The notes beneath the pieces are model-generated. The model was given only the letters and a program-made list of their open reading frames with translations. It was not told the origin of the DNA and did not search any database. Below, piece after piece: positions 5,508 through 12,902 of a DNA stretch of 12,902 nucleotides. Origin of the DNA: Candidatus Poseidoniaceae archaeon (GTDB lineage: Archaea > Thermoplasmatota > Poseidoniia > Poseidoniales > Poseidoniaceae); the NCBI GenBank assembly GCA_013329355.1, contig DUKK01000121.1, positions 1-12,902 on the forward strand. Reading direction: 5' to 3'. Made by a program: the position numbers and the translations under genes. The first letter of the stretch is position 1. Each line of letters starts with the position of its first letter.

Positions 5508-7046
5508 CAATTTTCCATTTTCTGCTTCAATTCGAGCCAGCCAAGAACCGTCTCTCAAATGTGTTGCAATTTGATTTATCTCTGCACTAGTAGAGCGATC
5601 TCCATCTAATTCTGGTGCGATTGTCCGAGTTAATTTAATTAGAGATTTGACAAATGACGAAGATTTAAGATTGCTGTAAGTCATGGCTTCTGAAGCGATG
5701 AGTAACTCGCATGCAAGGACTTCTGAAATTCTTTGACATGCTTGGTAAAGATTCCAACATGCAGTTGCACCCATGCTGACATGGTCCTCTTGACCGGCTG
5801 ATGTAGTGGTTGAGAATGCTGTCCGTGGTGCTGAGTGTCCGTGCAATTCGCCTAATGCTGCTCCAGCGCTATACTGAACTATCATAAAACCTGATTCCAA
5901 GCCAGTGTTAGAAGCTAGGAATGGCGGGAGACCGCTTTTATTTGCATCCAGCACTTGGTCCATACGGCGTTCTGAAATCGAACCCAACTCAAACAGTGCC
6001 AATGCCATCCGATCGGCACAAAGGGCTAATACTTCGCCATGGAAATTTCCTTGTGAAACAACACGTTCCTGCAAAGAAGGCGCTTCAGGAAATACCAGAG
6101 GGTTATCAGTAGTACTGTTTAGTTCAATATAGACTGTAGACTGCATGCCGAGGAGTGCTTCGTATACAGCCCCTTGAACCTGGGGTGCGCACCTAAATGA
6201 GTATGGGTCTTGAACTCGCTTGTAATCTAAATTAGATTGTTGAATTTTTGAATCTGCCATTATTTGCCTCACACGTCTTGCCACTGTGGATTGACCGGGA
6301 TGCGGTCTAGCATCATGTACCCTAGCATCACTTGGCGCCATTGTTCCACCATATGCGTCTAAGCTTGCACAGTATATCACGTCGGCAATAGGTAGTAGAT
6401 TGTTGAGTATGTCTAGAGATAATATCGAGTAACTCAGCATTTGGCTTGTACCATTTATTAGCGATAATCCATCCTTTGCATGTAACTCAATTGGGATTAG
6501 CCCATTTTCAGTTAATACTTCTCGAGTATTGCTGATTTCACCATCGTCTTTAACTATTTTTCCCTCTCCTATCAAGGCTAGTGCCATGTGCGACAATGGC
6601 GCTAAATCGCCACTTGCTCCGAGACTACCAATACGTGGAACATATGGCGTAATTTGTAAATTCACAAAATCAATTGACTGTTGAACTATATTTGGGTGAA
6701 CTCCGGAGAACCCTTTGGCAAAAGAATTGATACGAGCAACCATCATCGCTCTGACAGCATTCTTTTCCATATGCTCACCGAGTCCAGTGGCATGTGATCG
6801 AATCAGGTTTAGTTGCAATTCTTGTAATTGCTTAGGGTCTATTTTGGTATTAACCAAAGAACCAAAGCCAGTATTAATTCCATACACTGTTTCGTTTGAA
6901 TCAAGTATCTCATCAATAGTTCCTCGAGCATGAATTATTCGGTTCCAAGCGCCTTCGGTAAGTTCAACGATTGCCTTCCCATTTACCACCGCCATGACCT
7001 CCGCTGGCGAGATAGTATTTCCATCTAGAGTGACATTTTGTTCCAT
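5499..7046 (-). CDS. hutH: Histidine ammonia-lyase HutH, 515 aa
   Basis: Deaminates L-histidine to trans-urocanate and ammonia, the first step of histidine breakdown, as a cytoplasmic homotetramer (family knowledge). The ASG tripeptide that cyclises to the MIO cofactor is at residues 144-146 in GSLGASGDLAPLSH. The catalytic Tyr is at 55 in YGINTGFG. Other family landmarks are the GVHPN segment (115-119), NGT (198-200), QDPYSFRCAPQ (279-289), NSTTDNPL (310-317), SQGNFHG (331-337) and QEDHVSMG (419-426). The length is normal for the family and no essential residue is missing. PAL/TAL can look similar, but adjacency to hutU settles the substrate. The start follows hutU by four bases; the upstream AAGTGATAATATG contains GTGAT, part of the archaeal ribosome binding consensus. 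It is the last gene of the minus-strand unit, and its stop overlaps the convergent DUF835 gene. Confidence 0.97.
   Translation of the reverse strand: MEQNVTLDGNTISPAEVMAVVNGKAIVELTEGAWNRIIHARGTIDEILDSNETVYGINTGFGSLVNTKIDPKQLQELQLNLIRSHATGLGEHMEKNAVRAMMVARINSFAKGFSGVHPNIVQQSIDFVNLQITPYVPRIGSLGASGDLAPLSHMALALIGEGKIVKDDGEISNTREVLTENGLIPIELHAKDGLSLINGTSQMLSYSILSLDILNNLLPIADVIYCASLDAYGGTMAPSDARVHDARPHPGQSTVARRVRQIMADSKIQQSNLDYKRVQDPYSFRCAPQVQGAVYEALLGMQSTVYIELNSTTDNPLVFPEAPSLQERVVSQGNFHGEVLALCADRMALALFELGSISERRMDQVLDANKSGLPPFLASNTGLESGFMIVQYSAGAALGELHGHSAPRTAFSTTTSAGQEDHVSMGATACWNLYQACQRISEVLACELLIASEAMTYSNLKSSSFVKSLIKLTRTIAPELDGDRSTSAEINQIATHLRDGSWLARIEAENGKLSR
5511..5522 (+). terminator. T-rich tract after the DUF835 gene, inside hutH
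   Basis: TTTTCCATTTTC begins three bases past the DUF835 stop. It is a plausible archaeal T-rich termination signal, located within the hutH 3' coding end because the two genes overlap. Confidence 0.35.
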
Positions 7047-7050
7047 ATTA

Positions 7051-9075
7051 TCACTTCAATAACTCATCAAAAATTGCATCATCAGTCAAACTAGGTATTG
7101 TTACTTTGAGCAACTCGTTATTTTCCATCGCCGTTTTAATTGCTGATATAGCCCCTGGATTTCGAGCCCAAGCTCTTCGCGCAACACCATTGTTTACATC
7201 CCAATGTAGCATTGAATTAATTCTTTCAGCAGCGGCTGTACTACCATCTATTAGCATGCCAAAGCCACCGTTTATTACCTCGCCCCAGCCGACACCTCCG
7301 CCGTTATGAAGACTTATCCAAGTAGCACCCCTAAACGCGTCGCCGACAAAGTTCTGCACGGCCATATCCGCAGTAAACATTGAACCATCTTTGATATTCG
7401 CTGTTTCTCTGTATGGACTATCAGTTCCAGATACATCGTGATGATCACGACCCAACACTATTGGTGCGGAAATCTCACCGCGCCGTATTGCGTCATTCAT
7501 CGCTAACGCAATTTTACGCCGACCTTCGTCATTCGCATATAATATCCTTGCTTGGCTACCGACAACTAATTCATTTTTCCCTGCTTGTTCAATCCACCTA
7601 ATGTTATCGGTAAGTTGTTGTAGAATTTCAGATGTAGCAGAGCCCGCTAGTTCTTCCAACACATCTTTAGCGATTTCATCAGTCTTGGCGAGGTCGTTTG
7701 AGTCACCGGAGGTACAGACCCACCGATAGGGCCCGAATCCATAATCAAAGCAAATGGGACCCATTATGTCTTCTACATAGCTAGGATACTTAAACTGGCC
7801 ATTAGGTTTCAGAACATCGGCTCCAGCTCTTGACGCTTCTAGTAAGAAAGCATTGCCATAATCCCAAAAGAACATGCCTCGCTCTGCTAATATATTGATT
7901 GCATTTGCGTGACGAACCAAGGTTTCTCGTATCTCTCTTGCGAACTTTTCTGGGTCATTAGACATCATTGCAGAACTTTCTTCATAGGAATAGTCTGCAG
8001 GAAAATAACCTCCTTGGTAGGGGTTGTGAAGTGATGTTTGGTCACTGCCGAGGTCGATGCGAATGTTACGCTCTACTATTCGCTCCCATAATTGTACGAT
8101 ATTGCCAATATGGCCAACAGAAATCGGAACACCCTGATGTGCGGCATCCAACATTAAATCGATTGAATGATCTACATCCCGAGAGATGTTGGTCAGCCAC
8201 CCTTGCTCATAACGCTTTACCGCCGCATGTTCGTTCATCTCAGCAACGATGCATGCCGCTCCTGAAATAACCGCCGCCTTGGCTTGAGCGCCAGACATAC
8301 CACCAAGTCCAGAGGTTACAAATGTAATGCCCGCTAAGTCTTTTTCAGGAGGTAAATTTAGGTGCATTCTAGCAGCGTTAAGCAAAGTGATTGTAGTGCC
8401 GTGAACAATTCCTTGCGGGCCTATATACATGTACGATCCAGCCGTCATTTGGCCATACTGAGATACACCAAGGGCGTTCATTCTTTCATAATCATCGCGA
8501 CTACTGTAGTTAGGTATCACCATCCCATTGGTCACGACAACTCTTGGTGCGTTCTTGTTTGAGGGGAACAAGCCCAGTGGGTGGCCAGAGTACATTACCA
8601 GCGTTTGATTGTCATCCATTTGGGCAAGGTATTGCATGACCAACCGATATTGCGCCCAGTTTTGAAACACCGAGCCATTACCGCCATAGGTAATCAATTC
8701 ATGAGGAAATTGCGCGACTGAGGGGTCCAAATTGTTCATTATCATCAACATTATTGCGGCTGCTTCCTTAGATTTTGCTGGATATGCCCCAATCGGGTAT
8801 GCCCTCATAGCATATTCTACCGGCCTGAATCGCTGCATTGTTATACGACCATATGATTCCAACTCATTGAGGAATTCCTCCGCTAGAATTTGGTGAAACT
8901 GTGGGTCAAAGTATCGCAATGCATTTTTTAACGCTAAAATCTTTTCATGCTTGTTTAGAACCTGACGTTTTCCTGGGGCGTGATCTACATTTTCATCGAG
9001 ACCCGGGTGCTCTGGTAAAACTGACGGAATACCCTGAATCAAACAGTCTCGCAAGACAGCCCAATCAGCCTCCAT
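7051..9075 (-). CDS. hutU: Urocanate hydratase HutU, long (UROC1-like) form, 674 aa
   Basis: Converts urocanate and water to 4-imidazolone-5-propionate, using tightly bound NAD+. Landmarks are TYGGNG (129-134), YSGHPLGLFPS (162-172), the NAD-binding SGLGGMSGAQAKA (255-267), DLGSDQTSLHNPYQGGYFP (341-359), FWDYGNAFLLEASRAGAD (403-420), GPICFDYGFGP with Cys442 (439-449), SRDHHDVSG-like LGRDHHDVSG, and FVGDAFRGATW followed by LHNGGGVGWGEVINGG. It is about 110 residues longer than the common bacterial enzyme (about 555 aa). Both the length and the N-terminal KNALRYF...EFLNELESYGRITMQRF region resemble the animal UROC1 form. It is complete. No clear ribosome binding site is seen before ATG 9075. 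The gap to the upstream MFS gene is 31 bases and to hutH four, consistent with one transcript. Confidence 0.97.
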   Translation of the reverse strand: MEADWAVLRDCLIQGIPSVLPEHPGLDENVDHAPGKRQVLNKHEKILALKNALRYFDPQFHQILAEEFLNELESYGRITMQRFRPVEYAMRAYPIGAYPAKSKEAAAIMLMIMNNLDPSVAQFPHELITYGGNGSVFQNWAQYRLVMQYLAQMDDNQTLVMYSGHPLGLFPSNKNAPRVVVTNGMVIPNYSSRDDYERMNALGVSQYGQMTAGSYMYIGPQGIVHGTTITLLNAARMHLNLPPEKDLAGITFVTSGLGGMSGAQAKAAVISGAACIVAEMNEHAAVKRYEQGWLTNISRDVDHSIDLMLDAAHQGVPISVGHIGNIVQLWERIVERNIRIDLGSDQTSLHNPYQGGYFPADYSYEESSAMMSNDPEKFAREIRETLVRHANAINILAERGMFFWDYGNAFLLEASRAGADVLKPNGQFKYPSYVEDIMGPICFDYGFGPYRWVCTSGDSNDLAKTDEIAKDVLEELAGSATSEILQQLTDNIRWIEQAGKNELVVGSQARILYANDEGRRKIALAMNDAIRRGEISAPIVLGRDHHDVSGTDSPYRETANIKDGSMFTADMAVQNFVGDAFRGATWISLHNGGGVGWGEVINGGFGMLIDGSTAAAERINSMLHWDVNNGVARRAWARNPGAISAIKTAMENNELLKVTIPSLTDDAIFDELLK

Positions 9076-9106
9076 GGTCTAAGCCAAACGACGGAGTTCT
9101 TAGAGG

Positions 9107-10354
9107 CTATTGTTCAATAACAGAATCGATATCGGGGCGCCAGTAGGTAAAAACCATGCCACACATAATCATGATAAAAGAGAAAGCGATAAAACCTGTC
9201 TGCAATGATAAATTTTGATATTCGACCAGATACCCAGCAATAGAAGTAGAAAAAGCAGCTGTTCCACCAAGAATCAGCATGTCAATAGAAAATACTCGAC
9301 CTCTAACCTCATCCTCGACCCACATTTGGGTAAGTACCGTTGATAGTACCCAGTTGCCTCCACTAGCGGAGTGTGCTAAAATTATCAATGCCACAGTAAG
9401 GGGGAGATATATCTCAAGAGTAATGCCGAGGAGAAAGTAAAAGAATCCAGATATCGATACTAAAATCCCGATCAATGACGGCCATTTTGTTCGGTCTTTG
9501 AACACAGCTCTAGCAATGAGTGGTCCAATACCCGTTCCGATACCCCGTGCGAAGAAAAACAAGCCAAAGCCGAATGCAGCTCCGTAACCAGTCAATTTAC
9601 CTCCTGCGAGGACTAGGAACACTCCAGCTAGGCCGGCTCCAGCCAAATTCCAAGACGACTTGGCAAATACTATTCTCAGTAATTTTTTATCATGATATAT
9701 CCTTGTCCAACCAATTTTGATATTACTGATTGCAGTTTTTATCAGCGGACCCCTTACTGATTCATCGTATTTCTGTTCAAATGTGAGCGGTATTAGCAAT
9801 AGTGATGATAATAAAAATGTGTATGAATCGATGATAAATGCTAGGTCTGTCCCGAAAATACTCACAATGATTCCGCCGAGCATTGCTCCTAGACATAGAG
9901 CAGTTGACCATGACGCGCTGTCAATAGCATTAGCCGTTATCAGATCATCTTCATCAACAATGTTTGGGAGAGCAGCGCGTTCGGCTGTGACATATACTCC
10001 ATGTAACAGCATCATTAGACCGGACATTGCAATGAGCCACCACATGTCTTCTTTACCATCGACGAACAAGAATGAAAGTGCCAAAAATACTTGAAATATA
10101 TTCGCCCATAGCATCAATTTTTTCCTGCTCATACGATCAGCTAGCAATCCGTTGATTGGTTGTGATAAAGCGAATAATGCCATTCTAACAGAAAATAATA
10201 CGCCGAGTAGAAATTCTGAGCCTGAATACTCTAAAATCAAAAAGAATAATGCAATCGTGTTAAACCATTCACCTAGTAATGATATCACAGAGGCAGCCCA
10301 TAATCTTCTGAATTTAGCGTTAGAAAAGAAGAACTCGACATAACCTTTGGTCAC
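9107..10354 (-). CDS. Major facilitator superfamily transporter, MFS_3-like, 415 aa
   Basis: An integral membrane carrier with about 12 hydrophobic segments. Near the N-terminus FRRLWAASVISLLGEWFNTIALFF fits the MFS_3/EntS-like family of proton-driven exporters. The loop 2-3 signature is NGLLADRMSRKKLM (68-81), and a late loop has DEVRGRVFSI (348-357), both typical. I chose GTG at 10354: GGAGG at 10362-10366 lies seven bases before it, and the start is two bases beyond the stop of the upstream oxidoreductase gene. An earlier GTG at 10360 would overlap that stop as GTGA and cannot be excluded. Its place between the oxidoreductase and hutU suggests co-transcription. The substrate is unknown; members of this subfamily are mostly exporters, so it is not an obvious histidine importer, although such a role or export of a pathway by-product is conceivable. 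Confidence 0.88.
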   Translation of the reverse strand: MTKGYVEFFFSNAKFRRLWAASVISLLGEWFNTIALFFLILEYSGSEFLLGVLFSVRMALFALSQPINGLLADRMSRKKLMLWANIFQVFLALSFLFVDGKEDMWWLIAMSGLMMLLHGVYVTAERAALPNIVDEDDLITANAIDSASWSTALCLGAMLGGIIVSIFGTDLAFIIDSYTFLLSSLLLIPLTFEQKYDESVRGPLIKTAISNIKIGWTRIYHDKKLLRIVFAKSSWNLAGAGLAGVFLVLAGGKLTGYGAAFGFGLFFFARGIGTGIGPLIARAVFKDRTKWPSLIGILVSISGFFYFLLGITLEIYLPLTVALIILAHSASGGNWVLSTVLTQMWVEDEVRGRVFSIDMLILGGTAAFSTSIAGYLVEYQNLSLQTGFIAFSFIMIMCGMVFTYWRPDIDSVIEQ

Positions 10355-10356
10355 TA

Positions 10357-12645
10357 TCACTCCTCCTCGGCTGCGGAATTTTGACCACTGATGGTACAAA
10401 TAATCCACTTTGAGGTAGGAGTATTTGATGTGTCTGCAGTTGATTCCAGTGGTACTAACTCGTTGGCCTCTGGGAAGTATGCAGCAACATTCCTTTTTGG
10501 AATCTTGTATGGGATAACGGTCCATTGTTTAGACAAAATCATAGTTCCATTAAAGTGGCTGGTAACGTCAACAACATCACGTGTTTTAATTTCTAACTCT
10601 AGCATATCATCGGGATTCATCATAATAATCCGCCTATTACCCTTAATCCCGCGATAGCGATCATCAAGACCATAAATGGTTGTGTTATACTGGTCATGTG
10701 ACCTTATAGTCATCATCACAAACTCATCGCTTTGTAAAGAAACATCGGGTAAATCATTGACTGAGAAACTAGCAAACCCATCACTTGTATCAAACTCCTG
10801 AGCATCTTTCGGAAGATTTGGTAGCTTGAAACCATTCTCTTGCCTGACCCGGGTATTATAATCTTCAAACCCGGCGATAGACTTAGCAATTAATGTTCTA
10901 ATCGCATCATAATTTTCAACCAGTGAACGGAAATCAATGGTCGATTTATCAAGGGTCATAGAAGCTAGTTGTGCAATTATCCATGGTTCACTTTTCAACG
11001 CTGAAGATGCCGGATTCAATGTTCCCCTAGATGTGTGAACTACCCCCATTGAATTCTCAACTGTGACAAATTGTTTGCCTGATTGTTGAATATCCAATTC
11101 GGTTCTTCCCAAACATGGCAAAATAATCATTTCATCAGACTGTACTAGATGTGATCGGTTCAATTTAGTTGACACATGGACGCCCATTTCTAGGTTTTCC
11201 ACAGCCGCTGAGGTTCGCATTGTCTGTGGCGTCGCGGATATGAAATTACCACCTAAACAAAATAAGAAATCAAGTTCGCCAGACTCAATGGCTTTAATGG
11301 CATTAACAACATCATACCCGTGTTGTCTAGGCAAGGTAACCTCTAGTCCAGTCTCTAAATTATCGATGAATGAATCAGTAGGTGCTTCCCAGATACCAAC
11401 AGTCCTGTTACCTTGGACATTGGAATGTCCCCTCACTGGGCAGAGACCGGCACCCTGTTTCCCGATGTGCCCGCCCAGCAAGTGCATATTCACAACCTCC
11501 TGGATAACAGCAACACCATTTTTGTGCTGAGTTAATCCCATTGCCCAACAAGAAATCACTGTTTTTGAATCAATCAATAATTTTGCCACTCCTTCAATAG
11601 TGGTTTGTGAAATGCCTGTATCAGTAACGACCCTGTCCCAATCTAAGCTTTCTAGTGATGCACGATATTCTTCATAGCCTTTAGTTTTGTGACTGATAAA
11701 CTCCTCATCTAGATTTCCCGATTCGATTATCATTTTGTTCAGCGCTTTGAATAATGCAGCATCGCCGCCAATTTTTATCGGTATGTGAACATCAGATAAT
11801 TTTGTTGAACTGAAATTTAATTTCATATAATCTTGAGGATGTTTAAAACGGATCAATCCGGTCTCTGTGAGCGGGTTGATATGAATTATTCTTGCCCCAT
11901 TATCCTTTGCGTCTCGCAGGGCTGTAAGCATACGCGGATGATTGGTTCCGGGGTTCTGCCCAATGACTAAAATTGTATCAGCATAATTAAAATCATCTAG
12001 ATTGATCGTCCCTTTACCGATACCGATGGTCGATATAAGCGCTTTTCCACTAGATTCATGACACATGTTAGAACAATCTGGAAGGTTGTTCGTCCCATAC
12101 ATCCTGACAAATGCCTGATAGAGAAAAGCAGCCTCGTTACTTGTCCTTCCAGAAGTGTAAAAAGCTGCATTGTCCGGTGATTTCAGAGATTTCAATTTAT
12201 CAGATATCTTACCTAGCGCATCTGACCAAGATATCGATTGATAATGTGAGTCTTTTTTGCTGGCATACATTGGTTCGGCGATTCTACCTTGGCTATTTAG
12301 CCAATAATCACTTTTACCTGCTAATTCTGCAATAGAATACTTGGCAAAAAATTCTGCGTTTACATTCGCCTTCATTGCCTCATCAGCAACCGCCTTAGCA
12401 CCATTTTCACAGAATTCAAAGCTAGATCGATGTTCTGGATCTGGCCATGCGCAACCAGGGCAATCAAATCCTTCTTTTTGGTTAACCATCCTAAGGGTTT
12501 TTACGGTCTTGCCCACACCCATTTTTTTCATTGAATGAACTGCGCTTGAAATTACGGCAGGAATACCAGCAGCCGTAACTTTCGCCGATGATAGAGTTAA
12601 TTTTGATTGGTCAACGGGCGTTAGCCCGCTTGATTCATCACCCAT
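10357..12645 (-). CDS. FdhF/YdeP-family molybdopterin oxidoreductase alpha subunit, 762 aa
   Basis: A cytoplasmic Mo-bisPGD (DMSO reductase superfamily) enzyme of the FdhF/YdeP subfamily, often labelled formate dehydrogenase-like alpha subunit. Signature segments are GFDCPGCAWPDPEHRSSFEFCENGAKA (59-85; Cys62, Cys65, Cys79), FYTSGRTSNEAAFLYQ (162-177), NNLPDCSNMCHESSG (186-200), GQNPGTNHPRML, and VRGHSNVQGNRTVG. Cys195 in NMCHE lies where FdhF has its metal-binding selenocysteine, so this is a Cys form. The length (762) is usual for YdeP-like proteins. The E. coli YdeP homologue is linked to acid resistance; the true substrate of the family is unsettled, so formate is a guess. The next gene upstream is fdhD, the dedicated sulfurtransferase, 51 bases away; the next downstream is the MFS gene, two bases away. 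No partner diaphorase or small iron-sulfur subunit is in the window. Confidence 0.92.
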   Translation of the reverse strand: MGDESSGLTPVDQSKLTLSSAKVTAAGIPAVISSAVHSMKKMGVGKTVKTLRMVNQKEGFDCPGCAWPDPEHRSSFEFCENGAKAVADEAMKANVNAEFFAKYSIAELAGKSDYWLNSQGRIAEPMYASKKDSHYQSISWSDALGKISDKLKSLKSPDNAAFYTSGRTSNEAAFLYQAFVRMYGTNNLPDCSNMCHESSGKALISTIGIGKGTINLDDFNYADTILVIGQNPGTNHPRMLTALRDAKDNGARIIHINPLTETGLIRFKHPQDYMKLNFSSTKLSDVHIPIKIGGDAALFKALNKMIIESGNLDEEFISHKTKGYEEYRASLESLDWDRVVTDTGISQTTIEGVAKLLIDSKTVISCWAMGLTQHKNGVAVIQEVVNMHLLGGHIGKQGAGLCPVRGHSNVQGNRTVGIWEAPTDSFIDNLETGLEVTLPRQHGYDVVNAIKAIESGELDFLFCLGGNFISATPQTMRTSAAVENLEMGVHVSTKLNRSHLVQSDEMIILPCLGRTELDIQQSGKQFVTVENSMGVVHTSRGTLNPASSALKSEPWIIAQLASMTLDKSTIDFRSLVENYDAIRTLIAKSIAGFEDYNTRVRQENGFKLPNLPKDAQEFDTSDGFASFSVNDLPDVSLQSDEFVMMTIRSHDQYNTTIYGLDDRYRGIKGNRRIIMMNPDDMLELEIKTRDVVDVTSHFNGTMILSKQWTVIPYKIPKRNVAAYFPEANELVPLESTADTSNTPTSKWIICTISGQNSAAEEE

Positions 12646-12696
12646 CAGGGCAATGGCATGATTTAGACTTTTGAAGTCTTGGTAGATTTGTCGACA

Positions 12697-12902
12697 TCAA
12701 CCTATAATTGTGGCACTATTTTGCCTGACAAATGAATATATTTGCATGCCCAATTGCCGGGCACAATCTCCAGCTAATGAAGAACTGGCACCTATAGAAG
12801 CAATAGTCGAAATATCTGCCCTTGCGGCTTTAGCAACTATGTCCCATCCACATCGGCCACTTAGAAGTAGGATAGATTGTCTGATATTACCATCGAGGAT
12901 AG
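12697..12902 (-). CDS. fdhD: FdhD, formate dehydrogenase sulfurtransferase, 3' part
   Basis: Transfers sulfur from a cysteine desulfurase to the Mo-bisPGD cofactor, needed to activate FdhF-type enzymes. Only the C-terminal 67 residues are in the window; the gene continues off the right edge, with its stop TGA at 12697-12699. The visible part reads ILLLSGRCGWDIVAKAARAD, then TIASIGASSSLA and a closing GMQIYSFVRQNSATIIG. This matches the family end: the SGR strand, a helix with VxKAA, the SAPSSLA-like loop and the GFVR strand. The N-terminal half with the catalytic CxxC cannot be checked here. It lies 51 bases upstream of the FdhF/YdeP-like subunit on the same strand, the usual pairing. Confidence 0.9.
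   Translation of the reverse strand, partial: ILDGNIRQSILLLSGRCGWDIVAKAARADISTIASIGASSSLAGDCARQLGMQIYSFVRQNSATIIG

Noticed and set aside
10355..10525. Extension of the MFS gene to 10525
   Set aside because: The extra residues overlap the oxidoreductase gene and are not MFS-like; GTG at 10354 has a ribosome binding site and gives the usual length.
12052..12066. Selenocysteine in the FdhF-like enzyme
   Set aside because: The position is an ordinary Cys codon and there is no in-frame TGA; no selenocysteine signal is needed.
1..12902. CRISPR array, insertion sequence, toxin-antitoxin or phage defence genes
   Set aside because: No regular repeat-spacer pattern, transposase, terminal inverted repeats or known defence motifs were found on either strand.

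Overview
The window looks like a piece of a Thermoplasmatota-type euryarchaeal genome, most likely a marine planktonic lineage of the Poseidoniales (Marine Group II/III) kind. This is an inference. The evidence is archaeal BRE/TATA boxes about 25 bases ahead of expected transcript starts, GGTGA-type ribosome binding sites, a DUF835 protein, several small zinc-ribbon proteins, EF-hand-rich acidic proteins, an AT-rich sequence and very tight gene packing. No mobile element, CRISPR array, rRNA or phage gene was seen.

Left end (1-1913, + strand): the 3' part of hutI (imidazolonepropionase, cut by the window edge), a small ABM-like protein, an intergenic stretch with a palindrome, a 50-codon DUF5679-type zinc-ribbon gene, and a tRNA-Val(GAC) with encoded CCA and its own TATA box.

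Middle (1984-5507): a two-gene minus-strand unit encodes a 729-residue membrane protein with two zinc ribbons and seven EF-hand loops, followed one base later by a 120-residue zinc-ribbon protein. A compact divergent promoter region separates this unit from a plus-strand DUF835 protein. The 3' end of the DUF835 gene overlaps the 3' end of hutH by 9 bp.

Right part (5499-12902, all minus strand, read right to left): fdhD (3' part only), an FdhF/YdeP-family molybdopterin oxidoreductase, an MFS_3-like transporter, hutU (long, animal-like form) and hutH. They are close together (gaps of 51, 2, 31 and 4 bases) and look like one transcription unit.

How they work together: HutH, HutU and HutI take L-histidine to urocanate, imidazolonepropionate and N-formimino-L-glutamate. 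The enzyme for the last step to glutamate is not in the window. FdhD is the sulfurtransferase that activates molybdenum formate dehydrogenases, and its partner here is the FdhF/YdeP-like subunit. Some routes from formiminoglutamate release formate, so coupling of histidine breakdown to formate (or another small substrate) oxidation is a testable idea but is not proved by the sequence.
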